In this document: in pieces, positions 1-12,656 of the stretch | Layout: the number at the start of each line of letters is the position of its first letter | How positions within the stretch are numbered: position 1 is the first letter of the stretch | Assembly: GCA_027627225.1 (NCBI GenBank) | Contig: CM051030.1 | Span: 27,397,927 to 27,461,926, forward strand | DNA: 64,000 nt | Reading direction: 5' to 3' | Source: Congeria kusceri | Lineage: Eukaryota > Mollusca > Bivalvia > Myida > Dreissenidae | Position numbers and translations under genes: made by a program | The notes under the pieces: model-generated | Databases searched by the model: none | The model's input: the letters and a program-made list of their open reading frames with translations, nothing else | Told to the model about the DNA's origin: nothing

Positions 1-400
1 CCAAACACTAGGGGGAATAACTCTGGTGTTTCTGGCCCGATCATGCTTATATTCTGCTTCACCTGTAGTCTTACGTTCATAGACAAACTGTACACGATTG
101 GTGAAGATTGGATGAAAAATGAAGTTTCTATCCTGAATAATGTCCATTTTTGCACATTTTTCACAAACAGAGGGCAATAACTCTGGTGTTTCTGGTCCGA
201 TCTTGCTTATATTCTACTTCAACTGTAATCTCATGGTAATAGACTGTGTAAGATTGGTGAAGATTGGATGACAAATCTCCCTCTTTCCTGAATAATGTCA
301 ATTTTTGTATATTGTTTTAATAAACAAAAGGCAATAACTCTGGTGGTTGAAACAAGATCTGGCCAATTTTTGATGTCTGCTGAGATCTGATGGTCATATA
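1..400 (+). repeat. pearl-like tandem array, family K (cut by window start)
   Basis: At least two and a half diverged units of about 165 bp repeat the order: a 'gggcaataactctggtg' phrase, a phrase about a drug-like 'caaactgt' box, 'gattggtgaagattgg', and 'tcctgaataatgtcc'. The same unit recurs at 19830-20400 and 53950-54850. No coding sense is visible. The element head lies outside the window, and at about 405 the array runs directly into a reversed family A array. Confidence 0.85.
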
Positions 401-404
401 CAAA

Positions 405-1270
405 CTGTTAAAGTTAAACTGGGCTACCCCGGTGGTCACATGGTTTATATAGACTTAATTAGCAAAATGACTTTAAAAAAAAAAATCTTACTCTGAAACC
501 GTAAGGCCCATAAATTTCATATTTGGTATGTAACATTGTATAGTGGTCTTCTACAAAGATTAAGGTTGTTTAAATGATGCCCCTGGGGTCAAAACTGGGT
601 CACATGGTTTATATAGACTTAAAAGTTAAATAGCAAAATGACATACAGTATGTAACATTGTATAGTTGTCCTCTACAAAGATTGTTCAAATTATGTCCCA
701 GGGGTCAAAACTGGCCCTGCCCTGGGGTCACATTATTTATATAGACTTAAATAGCAAAATGACTTTAAAATCTCCCCTGAATCCGGAGTGTTTTCTTATT
801 TGATATGTAACATTGTATAGTAGTCCTCTACAAAGATTGTTCAAAGTATGCCCCTTGGGTAAAAAGTGGCCATGACCCGGGGGTCACATGGTTTATATAG
901 ACTTATATGGCAAGTGGGCCTTAAAAATCTTCCTTGTTGAAACTGTAAGGCCCAGAGGTTTAATATTTTTCGTTTAAAGAGCAAAATGACTTTAAAATCT
1001 TCTCCTCTGAAATCGCAAGGCCCAGTGGTTTCAGGTTTGGTATGTAACATTGAATAATGGTCAACTACAAATATTTTGCAAATTATGCCCTTGGGGTAGA
1101 AAGTGGCCACGCCCTGTGGGTCACATGGTTTATATAAACTAAAAAACTTCTGAACCTGCAAGGTCCAGATTTTTTATTACTCTGGTAAGGGGTTTAGTGC
1201 CATTTTGCCTTCTAGTTATAAGCCATTATGATGCCTGAGCGACCTAGGGCCATTATGGCCCTCTTGTTTT
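405..1270 (-). repeat. pearl-like element, family A, reversed
   Basis: Read on the minus strand this begins with the family head (about 1230-1270: the gap-palindromic 'gggccataatggccc' followed by the tgagcgacctag box) and continues into five or so 165-170 bp units with the 'ggccttgcggtttcag', 'tatttaagtctatataaacc' and 'gaacaatctttgtagaggacc' boxes. Family A recurs in forward orientation at 26.1, 45.8, 52.0 and 54.9 kb. The tail with the microsatellite and hairpin is missing here, cut where it meets family K. Open frames in it are fortuitous. Confidence 0.85.
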
Positions 1271-2410
1271 CAGATAAGCGTTCTTATTTGGCGGGAAACA
1301 GGGGCTTGTGTTCCTGTATTTATTCCAATTCAAGGCAAAGTACTATTTTCATGAAAAAAAGTTTTATTGTTATGAAAGTAAAAATATTCATTAAAATGCC
1401 GAAGATCGCAGTTAATGCACTACGAATTTTTATACAAAATGTAAAGATTTCAAAGTTCTTTCACTATGAAGTTTGTATTGCCAGTTGACACGTCTATATT
1501 TAGCAGTTGGTACAAGCACCCGTGGAATGTGACGTCGTTGGTGCCAGCAGACATTTCGCGCTCTTTTCTAGCAAAACACAGGTTTTACATGGCCTAACAA
1601 AAATTTGTGTTAACAACTATTTTACCTGAAATTTCAAGGAAAGTAATTTAAAACAATGCCTTATTCATTAAGTAAACTAACTGTGGATATCGTGGAAATG
1701 CAGTACCCGTCCCGGAACTGCTTTTACTTATTGTCGAGACTATAAGTACTCTTTCGTTATCGACTGATGCATGCATATACTTGCTAATGCGTGTATAAAT
1801 GTGTATTACGCCGATTGGTGGATCGTTCACATAATAGAATAGGTAAGCTGAAATAACTCGGCGTTTTAATTGGATAATATAGATTTTTCTGTGGGAATGA
1901 AGCTTCGCCTTCAGGGCAGATCTACTTGGTGACTGACTGCAGCTTAAGAATGCAGTCGATTAGAGTGAAAGCATGACAAGTGCTGTTAATTGGTCGTTTA
2001 TGACACGTTGCCTTATTAGGTAGCCACTGCCTTGGGAACAAATAAGGGGATTAGTGGTCTGTCAAAAGTTCAACTAAAATAGGTATGCACAATTTTAATG
2101 ATTTCCGAGACATATGAACTTTCCGGGACCGTGGGATGGCCACTGCATTTCCGGGACAATCCCGAACCATACGGGACATATGTAGAAGGAATGTTTAGGC
2201 ATTAACCGTAGTGCTCTGTTCATGATAATAGAACATTGACCTATAATTGTTCATGCTTATAATGTTCCTAGATACTGGTTTTGATTAAAAAGATGTTGGA
2301 GCAAAGATAAAAGAGAGTACATGCAAAATAATGAAAATAATACTGAATGAATGAAGTTGCTTAAACCAGTTTGTACTTATAATTGTAAATTTGTTCTGAG
2401 TAACAACAAT
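1271..2410. other. unannotated AT-rich sequence
   Basis: No gene, splice-supported exon or recognised element is seen. A repeated 'ttccgggac' phrase with its partial complement lies at about 2120-2180 and may be a decayed repeat. Confidence 0.4.
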
Positions 2411-2459
2411 GATATGTGTTGTTAAAACTGTCTGTACAAACTGTAAGGGAGACTAGAGA

Positions 2460-3642
2460 AATGGCATATCTTAATATAAGAGATCTATGCATGACGTTTC
2501 ATTCAAATATCTTGATGCGTTCTCAAGTTATTAAGCGGAAACCATTTTCTATTTTCAGTAACTGTCACCTTGACCATGACCACATCAACCCTATATGCAA
2601 CCTCAAGAAAGGCTTTGATATAAGGTATATATGTATGAAGTTTCATTAAAATATCTCGATGCGCTCTGAAGTTATTGAGCAGAAACAATTTTTCTATTTT
2701 TAGTTACGTTGACCTTGATCTTGACCCCACCCACCCCATATGAAATCACAAGCGAGGTCTCGATATATGGTATCTACGCATGAAGTTTCATTAAAATATC
2801 TTTATGGATTCTAAAGTTATATAGCAGAAACCGTTTTTCAATTTTAGAAATGGTGACCTTGACTCCACCCACCCCATATGCAATCCCAAGCGAGGTCTCT
2901 GTATAAGGTATAAATGTATGAAGATTAGTTAAAATATCTCGATGCGTTCTCAAGTTATTGAGCGGAAACCGTTTTTTCTATTTTTAGTAAAGGTGACCTT
3001 GACCTTGACCCCCCCTTCCACCCTATATGCAATCCCAAGCGAGGTCTCAATATAAGGTATCTATGTATGATGTTTCCTTAAAATATCTTGATGCGTTCTC
3101 AAGTTATTGAGCGGAGAACGTTTTTCTATTTCTAGTAACGGTGACTTCGCCTTGACCCCACCTGCCCCATTTGCAATCCCAAGCGAGGTCTCAATATAAA
3201 ATATCTATGTATGAAGTTTCAATAAAATATCTCTATGGGTTCTCAAGTTATTGAAGGGAAACCATTTTTCTATTTTTAGTGACAGTGACCTTTACCTTGA
3301 TCCCACCCACCCCATATGCAATTACAAGCGAGGTTTGTATATAAGGTATCTATGTATAAAGTTTCATTAAAATATCTTGATGCGTTCTCAAGTTATTGAA
3401 CGTAAACCGTTTTTCTATTTTTAGAAATGGTGACCTTGACCTTTGACCAGTTGACCTCAAAATGTGTAGGCGTTTTTCTTTCCTCCCAACTAACCAGCAA
3501 ACCAACTTACATGATCATAGGTCAAAGTGTTCTCTAGATATCGTGCAGAAACCAAATGGTCTACGACCAGACCGAACATCCGACCGACCGACCGACGGAC
3601 AGGTGCAAAGCAAGATACCCCCACTTCTTCGAAGGAGGGCAT
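2460..3642 (+). repeat. pearl-like element, family B
   Basis: Seven to eight units of about 144 bp can be tracked by the box 'gaagtttcattaaaatatct' near 2637, 2782, 2920, 3069, 3213 and 3358. Each unit also has 'tcaagttattgagcggaaac', a 'tgaccttgacc' box, and 'cccatatgcaatcccaag'. The array ends in a GACC/GACG microsatellite (about 3565-3605) and a hairpin-capable tail, 'acccccacttcttcgaagg' plus 'agggcata' (3616-3642). The same family is at 28.4, 51.9 and 57.4 kb. Confidence 0.88.
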
Positions 3643-4900
3643 AATTAGACAAGTACTGAAGTTTATTTTGTTAGCTATAAATAAATATGTAATGGATATT
3701 GTAAAACCAATTGTTTTAATGTCTTTCTCATCATTTAGCGGGAGGTCTTTTAATCTTAAGGCAGATTAAATAGTTGGTATTTTCGGAAAGGTGATTCAAA
3801 GACCAACCAAGTTAAAACAATGATTTCAAAGGAGGAAATCAGTTAAATACGACCAAACCCTCTGACAGTGACAAATACACAATAGGACAGTACCATTTTT
3901 GGAGGAGAAGGCAGTCTTGGGTATAAAATAACAGTATCTGAACGAAAGCCCCTTGCTAAAAAGCTACTTGGTTTAAAAATGCACACCAGCAATAAGTCCC
4001 TTGGTATATCTGACAGAGTGGACATAAGCCCCTTGGTAGATTTAATATGCTGGACAAAAGCCCTTTGATGAATATTAAATAGGGGCTTATGGGCAAGAGG
4101 CTTTCGTACTACACTTGTTGAACTCTAAAATTAAGTGTACCTGGACCTGGTGTCGTACCTGAAATATAAACTCTTACTTGATAGTTTGTAGCATTAAGCA
4201 TGCAGATATGTGATGAGAGTATTTCCAGGCAAAGTCGGATAATAGTTTTCATATATTTGTACAATATGATCTTTTGAGAAAAGACCCATTTGTTCCTATG
4301 CCAATTTATAATAATGTAGTACATTGGCTGAACAACTAGTGTATGATGTTCAATGCAATCAGGATCAATTTACTTGATATATCTACATACACCATAGTTT
4401 TAACTAACAGTTTTATGACAACTCATCTATAAATATATAGAAGAGAATCAACTTATAATTTGTTGATTTAATATCCACAACTGAATCAGGTCCTTAACAA
4501 ATAATTGCAGAATTTGTGCAGCTCTAGTTCTAGCCTTTAATCCAGTCAAAGATCTTAAGATCATACACAATTATGCAAGTTCGGTCAAGTAAAGAGATCA
4601 ACATAACTTACTCACATACAGACACAAATATTTGCATCATATGGACAACAGACATTGCTCGAAAAGGACAATATTAAGCAGGCACTTAATGCGCTCAGCC
4701 ACCTAAAACATTTGCAGATCAATCAAATCTATGAGTATATGTATACACTGGACTCGAGGGTACATGCAATACTAAATACATTATGTAAACTGTGTTGTTA
4801 TGATTTAGAAGACATGTCATTTTCACATCAAAATAAAATGCATTATGATGTTAGAATATATATTTCATGAAGAAGTCAAACTTCAAACATAGCTAATTTA
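3643..4900. other. non-coding stretch with an inverted repeat
   Basis: No gene is recognised. At 3942-4108 two arms ('acgaaagccccttgc' and the complement of 'acgaaagcctcttgc') enclose several copies of a 'taagccccttgg' phrase, suggesting a small decayed foldback element. The rest is AT-rich and unremarkable. Confidence 0.4.
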
Positions 4901-4904
4901 TTTA

Positions 4905-5155
4905 ATTACAACGTTTCGGATGAAAAGCCTTCTTCAGGTAACATGTTATGACAAAGACGGTATAATGACGTCATGACGTCATAATACATGAAACATAATT
5001 TGGCGTACTTATTACAATATATAGGATTCACAAAAGATACACCATACATGTAAAATGCAAATAGACCAACGTGTTAATAAATACAAGTATGAACTATATA
5101 TATGTCATACGTACACCTGAGACAATACAGCTATTAGTAAAGTAATTTTGTGTTC
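4905..5155 (-). mobile_element. 3' non-coding end of a Penelope-like element
   Basis: This lies directly downstream, on the minus strand, of the broken GIY-YIG reading frame. On the minus strand 4941-4909 holds CTGAAGA, a short AGGC...CC arm and GAAACG. That order resembles the hammerhead core (CUGANGA, stem II, GAAA), which is known from Penelope-like elements, but one unpaired A sits at the base of stem II, so it is called only hammerhead-like. At 4966-4981 two overlapping TGACGTCA palindromes lie in tandem; whether they act as promoter elements is unknown. Confidence 0.5.
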
Positions 5156-5895
5156 ATACCATTAGGCATGATGGTACTAAGTTTATACATCCACTCAGTT
5201 GTTTTTTTTAAAGTTGCTGCCAATTGTTATTAACTTTATCAATCGGCACAAATGAAAAGTCATCAATAGAGTGGCCATTAGACTTGAAATGTTCCGATAC
5301 AGAAGTAACTGTGTCTGGATAATGCTTGATATCAAACTTATGGCTATTCATTCTAACACTACATTTTTGATGAGTTTGTCCAACATACTATGATTTACAT
5401 GTTATAAGGTAAATGACATCTGTAGATGAACACGATAAATTATGTTTAACTTGATACTCTTTGCACAAAGTACTGCTAGAAAAATTATCCGATTCAGTGA
5501 TATAACAACAGTGGGAACAACAGGGTCTAAAACATTTTGAAACTTGACAATCGGTACCAGCAGAATAATTCAATTTAGAATGCACTAATAAATCTTGTAA
5601 ATTATATGGGTGTCTGTAAGCTATAACAGGTTTACATTTATAAATGTCTCGAACACTCTGTTTTGAAGAGTTTTTCAAAAGTCCCCAGTATTGGTTGATT
5701 GTCTTTCCTATATTCGGTAGAGATGGATTGTAAGTGCAAACAAAGGGTATAATGTCAGTGTCAGTTTTTGTAACGGGTTGTAGTGCTTCATCCATGGAGA
5801 ATTCGGCTGCCTTAGATATAGCCTGGTTCACGATATCATCTGGGTAGTTGTGATCCTTGTTCACGGATGTTATCGCAGTCTCGTTTGAATTGAAA
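5156..5895 (-). pseudogene. Penelope-like retroelement, C-terminal part with GIY-YIG nuclease region (broken)
   Basis: The open stretch 5864-5388 (158 codons) matches the pattern of the linker after the reverse transcriptase of Penelope-like elements: YPDD start, 'PFVCTYNPSLPNI', 'YRHPYNLQDLLVHSKL', a Cys-rich segment (KCFRPCCSHC) and the nuclease opening 'VIYLITCK'. A TAG stop (5390-5388) falls just before 'YVGQT', and the same frame then continues with 'RMNSHKFDIKHYPDT' and 'SEHFKSNGHSIDDF'. A further frameshift near the T-run at 5202-5209 is needed to reach 'TEWMYKLSTIMPNGMN', the usual C-terminal motif. The reverse transcriptase is absent. The family would cut DNA with the GIY-YIG domain for target-primed insertion; this copy is dead. 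The assignment to Penelope-like elements rests on motif order only. Confidence 0.72.
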
Positions 5896-5994
5896 AAGGT
5901 AAATGATTAAAGGAACATAACAAGCGCATTACATAAATGTTACTTAATTGTTGATTATAACCCTAGACAAGATTCTGTGCTTGATAAACGTACA

Positions 5995-6200
5995 TGCCCC
6001 CTTTTGGTGCTGGATAGCCCATTTCTTAGTCCAAATTAGGTCAAGGTCAAGGTCAAAGTGAGGTTGGGTCATATGGGTGGAATGGATGGATTGGGAACGG
6101 TCATAAGTAACGATTGTGTAAATATCCAAGCAGAGGTCCAAATAAGATGCGTATCTGCGTAAAATATGCATGGACATACGAATGAATTTAAAATTCGGTG
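5995..6200 (+). repeat. isolated family C unit
   Basis: A single copy of the family C unit (see 7270-8433), with the 'ggtcaaggtcaaggtcaaag' box at about 6039 and 'gattgggaacggtcataag', lies 1.1 kb upstream of the main array. It is probably a remnant of the same element separated by an insertion. Confidence 0.6.
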
Positions 6201-7269
6201 AGTTAAAATAATCATGGTAAAATCCACTATACGCATCGTGTGCTGTTATCATGCGTACCACCAGTGTCTACTTCGTATTAAATCATTCATTACTTTCATT
6301 GTTATACCTAAGTCATTCATATTTACAATTTGAACAAACAATAAAATCCATTAAAAGCACAGTCATTGATAATAACACGTCACAACTTAGAAGAGTGAAA
6401 GCGCAACGTCATCATTTAACCTGCCTTCTAAATTTCTAAGCCGTTAGCAACAGCCATAACAATTGTGTTGGTCTGACATCAAAGGGTTTTGATGTGAGTG
6501 TCGAGCTGATGCCATTGTCAAATGGCTTGCAGTAGTAAGAGTTACACACTGAGCACATACTTAGTGAAAAAGCATCAATATACTGCATGCAAGCACTGTA
6601 AATAGAGCATTAATTAATTGGCGTTATTGGGAAGTGTTAAGTGTGTCAAAAATTATACAGTTAGTTTTTGCATTGGATAAATTGGAGATTTAAATGGGAG
6701 TCCTGCAATATACATGTATTGTAATTAAAATGGGATTGTGTAACAGAATAAAAACTAGTTGAATATTAAAAAGGATTTTTACATTTATTTTGGATTACTA
6801 GTAATATGTGTTTTGCACACAAGGTAATTATTTATGCGCGCATGTCTGAAATTTACATTGATTACGTTTTTATGAAAGTAAAGTTAGTGCAATATTCTAA
6901 AACAACAACAACAAAAAACACAGACAAAATTTACAATTACATCAACAGGTCAAACTAGAGGCACTTATACAAATGTGCTGCTCTGAAAAACAGCAGCTTA
7001 TGCAGAGAGACATAGACACTATAATCAACATCCACTAGATTAGTACAAAGGACATTGTCTTATCTAAAGATTGTAAATAATGAAAGGACCCACAACATAC
7101 ACCTAAAAGCCAAAAAAAGGCTGAAGGTACTAAAATGTGTATTGCAATATAGAACCATTTAATTGTTATGATGCTTTGAGGGTAATATAAAGTACTCCTG
7201 AAAAATCTTGGTGTTTGTATTTTACTCATCAATTCAAAATTTTATGAGTGAAATACCCTTTGACAGAAA
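6201..7269. other. unannotated sequence between family C blocks
   Basis: AT-rich, no exon seen. The segment from about 6945, after an 'aacaacaacaac' run, to 7040 may be the head of the family C array, because it precedes the first units, but no second copy is present to prove it. Confidence 0.3.
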
Positions 7270-8433
7270 AAATTATCTGGAGCTCTGTATCCAAGTGTTG
7301 TAGGAAGGTGTTAGATGAAAAGGTAAAATCAACTTAACCCAGTAATGGCACTTTTTAATTATTATATGTATAAAATTAGGTCAAGGTCATGGTCAAAGTG
7401 AGGTTGGGTGACATGGGTGGATTGTTGATGATCATAAGCAACATCTGTGTAAGTATCCAAGTGCTGTAGTAAGCGGTGATGCTGCTCGACGAAACGGTGA
7501 AATATAGTGGCCAAGAATTATTAAGTCCAAAATGTGGTCATGGTCAAAATCAAAGTAAGGTTGGGTGATATGGGTGGATTGGGGATAGTCATAAGCAACA
7601 ACTATGTAAGTATCCAAGTGTTGTAGCAAGCGGTGTTGGTGCTAGCCGAAACGGTAAAATCTAATTAACAAAGAAACAGCCCATTTGACTTATTCTAAGT
7701 GCAAAGTAGGTCAAAGTAAGTGTCAAAGTGAGGTTGAGTGATATGGGTGGATTGGGAAAGGCGTTTAGTAACAACTGTGTAAATATCCAAGTACTGTAGT
7801 AAGAGGTGTTGGTGCTAGACAAAACGGTAAAATCTAGTATACCAAGAAATGGCACTTTTGAATTATTATATGTAGAAAATTATGTTAAGGACAAGGCCAA
7901 AGTGAGGTTGGGTGATACGGGTGGATTGGGAAAGGTCATAAGCAACAACTGTATAAGTATCCAAGTGTTACAGCAAGCGGTGTTGGTGCTGGACGAAATG
8001 GTAAAATCTTCGTAACCAAGAAACATCCCATTTGAATTATTCAAAGTGCAAATTAGGTCAAGGTCATGGTCAAAGTGAGAATGGGTGATATGAGTGGATT
8101 GGGGATGGTCATAAACAAAAACATTGTAAGTATTTAAGTGTTGTAGCAAGCGGTGTTGGTGCTAGATTTAACGGTAAAATCTAGTTAACCAAGAAACAGC
8201 CCATTTGAATTATTCTAAGTGCAAATAAGGTCAAGGTCAAGGTGAGGATTGGTGATATGGGTGGATAGGGAATGGTCATAAGCAACAACTGTGTAAGTAT
8301 CCAAGTGTTGTGGTAACTGGTGTTGGCGCTAGATGAAACGGTAAAATCTACTTAACCTTTTCACGGACAGACGGAAGGACAGACGGACAGGGCAATCACT
8401 ATATGCCTCCCGCATCAAGATGCCGGGGAACAT
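7270..8433 (+). repeat. pearl-like element, family C
   Basis: Six to seven units of about 157-174 bp are marked by 'gtatccaagtgttgtag' at about 7453, 7610, 7783, 7957, 8130 and 8297. Each unit carries AGGTCAAGGTCA-type boxes and 'tgatatgggtggattggg'. The array ends with an ACGG-type microsatellite (8363-8390) and the hairpin 'gcatcaagatgccgggg' (8411-8427), a tail shared with the otherwise different family D. Confidence 0.88.
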
Positions 8434-9071
8434 AAAAAAAATCACATCATCAATTTCAGTTCTGTTCTTTCCATTCTTTAATAGCGTGATGATTCACAAG
8501 TGTACTTATGGTAAAATCTAAATTAAATATGCTTAGATACAAATAAAACTAAATTAAATAGCTTTTATACAGCCCCTTGTATACAGTTGATACCCAACCC
8601 ATTGATACAAGTAAACTGCATTGTTTTGCAGCATCCATTCATAATATTAACTAATTAATTAATTAATACCAAGAATATAACAAACAAACAAATACATAAT
8701 CCCACTGTTGATGAAAGATGGTTCCAATATTGTCTGTGGCACATTAAAGAATACACATACACTTAAGATTAATAAGCCCTTGTGAAGACATTAGTCAAGA
8801 GATAAGACAAAGTCATATTGCTTGATACAGTGGCTTAGCACATATGGGGGATGTAAAATGATCCTACCTGGTGGTTTTGCAGCTGAAAGATTATAGTAAG
8901 AGTAAGATTTAACATGACATGTAACACACAGTCATACATTAAGTGAGCAGTGCTGGAAATTAGCAAAACCCATTAGCTCTGCACTGGCAAATTTTTTACT
9001 GGGCTTACGTGTACATATTCTCACTTTTGTATATGCTGGCTTGAAACATTTTCTTGCTGTTAAGTAATAAC
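8434..9071. other. unannotated AT-rich sequence
   Basis: Contains a short TTAA/AATT run at about 8652-8668. No exon or recognised element is seen. Confidence 0.35.
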
Positions 9072-9887
9072 AGGGTTCGACCTTAACGCATGTCCGTAGG
9101 TCCCTGACCAGTGATTTTTCGCTCGGACCGGTTGTCTTTAAAGAATGACAGGTCGGGTGTCCCGTTGTTTTTGGACAGGTTCCTGCTGTGTAAATCGTCA
9201 ATTATCATTCGTTATTATGAATACAGGCAGCCGTCCGAGATAATGTTCATTTTTTGGTATTTTACCGTAAGATTTTAAGTATAAGTTGCACCTTTTTCCA
9301 ATTATTAAACTTTCCAATCATTATTTTATATCAACGTGTTATATGTTGTTAAATCAACTACACAGCATTTTTACTTAGATCTGATGAGCATTGTAGTTGC
9401 ATTTTTAGGGAAGCTCATTCAATCTATCATAATAAATAAGGCAGTTTTCCATAAAAGTAAACAAAATTCAAGTCAATTTTTCCAAATTGCTGTAATGATT
9501 GAAAAGGGATAATGAACAGATAACCAAATCAAATAACAATTATTTTTTAAATTATTTTTTGCATTTTGATTCCTCAGCACATAATGCCTGAATGTCAAAT
9601 TTATGTAAATTTCAAGAAGTTGATATCTGATCTTTATTTTAGCAACTATGTGCATACACCATTTTTAGCTAAAATGTTTTACAAATGTATTATATGATGA
9701 ATAATCGATTTTCATGCATGCTCAATATCTTTTCCAATTTTATTGATCGGAATCATTTGTTTTTTAAACTAAGCAGTTCGATGTGTTTTGATTTAATCGA
9801 GACCATATCATACAGTAAGGGACCTTCAGGTTTTTAAGGTAGCCGGCCCTGTGGACCACCATTTCCCAAAAGTTAAGGTCAAACCCT
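9072..9887. mobile_element. non-autonomous TIR element, possibly hAT-like
   Basis: Terminal inverted repeats: 'AGGGTTCGACCTTAAC' at 9072-9087 and its complement with one difference at 9872-9887. Further partly complementary GGACC/GGTCC boxes lie inside both ends. The 816-bp interior has no transposase. The terminal CAGGG-like start suggests hAT, but the flanking 8-mers do not match, so the superfamily is open. Confidence 0.5.
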
Positions 9888-10119
9888 ACAATAATAATAC
9901 AAGATTAAGATTTGTGTTGACTAACTGCTAATTTAAATGACAGGATTGCATTACTTAACGCGGCTTGTTCCAAGGATCATGGTTCATAAATACAACTACA
10001 CATTTAAACAGGCTTGTAATAGGATGGGACAAATGCCACAAAGCATAATAGTCGTCAGAAAAATGCTACACAATGTCAGAAAAAAGGGAGTAAATTTATA
10101 CTCTGGACAAGTAGTTTAG

Positions 10120-10670
10120 TCTTTAAAAGTGACCTTGACTTTTCAGCAAAAAACCTGGTCATTGCAAGTGACAAACCATCTCACAATGATGATAGTTCCC
10201 GCCAAAGTTTTTTAAAATCCTTTCATATTTGACCTTTAAGGGTGACCTAGTTCTTGCCTGGGACTTATTCTATCAAGATAGTGACCAAATTATTCAGATT
10301 TATAGAAGAAACCTGTTTTGAATGTAGCAAATATGGCCCAGACACTACTATTCAATTTGGCATTTGACCCTTAAGTGTGACATTCACTTCTCAACTAAAA
10401 GGCCTGGTTCCTGTAACTGCTACATGCAATCTCATGTCTTTACAGTTAAAAAAAAAATATGTTGAAGACAAATATTATTTTGACCTTTAACCTTGATTTG
10501 TGACCTTGACCTTAAACATATAAGCAAGTGTCATTCTACAGGCCTGATTTTTTAGGACACCATACCATCTAACGTTGGCCATCTTTAGTTTCAAGTCATT
10601 TGAAAATCCACCCATGCCAGATAAAATGCTGAAGACAAATATTTGAATAACCTTTGACCGACTATTACAC
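10120..10670 (+). repeat. degenerate array related to family E
   Basis: Three or four weakly similar units share 'gtgaccttgac', 'cctggt', 'atctca.aatgatga' and 'tttgaccttta' boxes with the family E array at 13.3-14.1 kb. It carries no head or tail. Confidence 0.55.
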
Positions 10671-10679
10671 CGGTAAAAA

Positions 10680-11545
10680 TGATTCCGCTTTACTGAACAA
10701 GATGGCTGCCAGAGCTAAAAATAGATTTATGTCTAAACGCGATTTTCTTCTAAACCAATGGCTAGATTTTCAATTAATTTAACACAAATGTTTGTCTAAT
10801 GTTCCTCTACCAATTTTATTCAAATGGTTCTGCCTCACTGCACTCAGCTTGCCATAAAGTTTTGTTGCAAACCAGGCAGTAGTTGCTGAGAAATAGCCTG
10901 GACAAGCAAGTCAAGAATTGAACACTGTAAACCATATTTCTGAAATTTTCAAAGTCTCATAATTCCCCCCCAAAAAAAATTGAAGAGGAACATCCTGCTA
11001 ATATGCACACCACCTCTCAGCAAGGAAGCTTACCATTAAATTTCATTCAAATATGGCCAGTTGTTGCTGAGAAATAGCCCAGACAAGAATTGTGCCCTAA
11101 ATAATATATATTTCAGAACTGTTCAAAGTTCCATAACTCTAACAAAAATCATTGAAGCAGATCGTTCCAATAACTCTGAGGAAAATCATTGATGCAGAAC
11201 GTCTTTGTAATAAGCAAACCTCTTGGTAAAGGAGCTTCCCAGTCAGTCAGTAGTTGCTGAGAAAAAGCCCGGACAAGCAAGTCAAGAATTGTGCATACTA
11301 TAATTATACTAATTTCAGAAATCTGTAAAGTCCTATAACTCTGACAAAAATCATTGAAGCACAATTTCCTGGTAGTATTTACACCTCCTCTTGGTAATGA
11401 AGCTTCCCATACAGTTTCATTGAATTCCAGCAAATGGTTCCTGAGAAGTAGCCCCCACAAGAAAGAGGGACGGAAGGACGGACGGACAGACAAACAGGAC
11501 AAACAATATATTATGCCGCACGCATCAAGATGCCGGGGGCATAAT
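10680..11545 (+). repeat. pearl-like element, family D
   Basis: Units are built around 'agttgctgagaaatagcc', 'ggacaagcaagtcaagaatt', 'ttcagaa..gt.caaagt' and 'ataactctgacaaaaatcat'. The array ends in a GACGG microsatellite (11462-11500) and the hairpin 'gcatcaagatgccggggg' (11522-11539), the same tail as family C. Confidence 0.82.
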
Positions 11546-11607
11546 AAACAAGAAATGTGTCAATAGGACACGAATGCCCCCGCTGATTGGGACTGGTCAC
11601 AGAAATG
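11546..11607 (+). repeat. head of a pearl-like element
   Basis: The hairpin 'gtgtcaataggacac' followed by 'gaatgccccc' matches the head pattern seen before families G and H (a stem of about five bases, then a TATGCCCCC-type box). The element behind it is cut by the pogo-like insertion starting at 11610. Confidence 0.5.
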
Positions 11608-12339
11608 TACAGTAGAACCTGTCTTAACTGAACGGCGTCGGGACCGGGCAGATCGTTCGGTTTTCAGAGGCGTTCAGGCTACCAAGGTTTTTTATTAAAT
11701 GTCATTTTCCTTTTTAATTGTACACTATATTTTATATGTTAGTTCGAGTATATAAGACAAAAAACGTGTTACTGTTTACACTTCTAATACTGTTCACTTT
11801 TTGCATGCAAACATGTATATTTGTACATAAAATGACACTCGATCTATCAATCAAACAAGTTCATGTATTCAACGTACAACTTATTTACATCTGTTTAAAG
11901 AAATCGCCAATTGTTGACTACTTTAATTAGTTTAAACCTATTTATTTTAGCTAGATTGTATCGATGACTTAGGCTTACAGAGATCTGTGATCGAAATAAT
12001 ACCAGAAATTACTGTATGTATAAACTAATTACATTGTTGTAAAACATTAAAAATTTTCCACTGTACGTAAATTTCAACATAAAGCACAACAGACTAATCT
12101 GTTTTTCACAAGTTGATTATTGTCCTATGCATAAAAAATAGCTTATCGCTAATTACACCACTGCCCAGTTATCACCATGGCGATTATGCCCTTTGTGTGT
12201 AATTGTATCACCAATTATCAGGTTCACGCCTTTGCGGTATTGCAAAGTGACACCTGAGGTTGAATGAGATCAAATTTACTATAGAATCGTTCGGTATTTG
12301 GTTAGGACAGGGTTCGGTTTATTAAGGCTTTTTTTTATA

Positions 12340-12656
12340 TATAAAGAGAGAGAGAGTTTATTTATTAAGACTTGCACGTAGTACATCGTCTTCGTTATGG
12401 AAAAAAACAAAACATGCACAATAAAGATCACGTGATACCAGGTTACTGACGTATAATGGTTAATAACCATCACATAACATATACATGCAAATAATAATAG
12501 TTTAAATCAATTGACATAAAGTATAGGAAATACAAATAGTGAGGATGACGCATAAGAGTGAATTACCATTACATAACATATATATGCAAATAATTCTAGT
12601 TTAAATCAATTGATATAAAGTACAGAGATATAAATAGTGGGGATGAAAAGAATATC
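12340..12656 (-). mobile_element. LINE 3' untranslated end
   Basis: Lies downstream of the LINE coding fragment on the minus strand and ends with 'gtcttaataaataaa' (poly(A) signal AATAAA) followed by a CT microsatellite at 12343-12356. It includes a diverged tandem duplication of about 100 bp (about 12468-12545 and 12569-12650, both with 'tttaaatcaattga'). Confidence 0.6.

Noticed and set aside
841..1161. 106-codon minus-strand open frame with internal repeats (SLYKPCDP)
   Set aside because: The repeats follow the family A unit exactly; the frame is a by-product of the array.
2560..3300. Tandem repeats read as a CRISPR-like array
   Set aside because: Units are long, diverged and without constant short repeats and unique spacers; the sequence is eukaryotic.
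7880..8149. 89-codon minus-strand open frame in family C
   Set aside because: It repeats with the array period and has no protein features beyond that.
8932..9201. Cys-rich 89-codon minus-strand frame
   Set aside because: It spans the left end of the TIR element at 9072, has no splice support, and the Cys are irregular.
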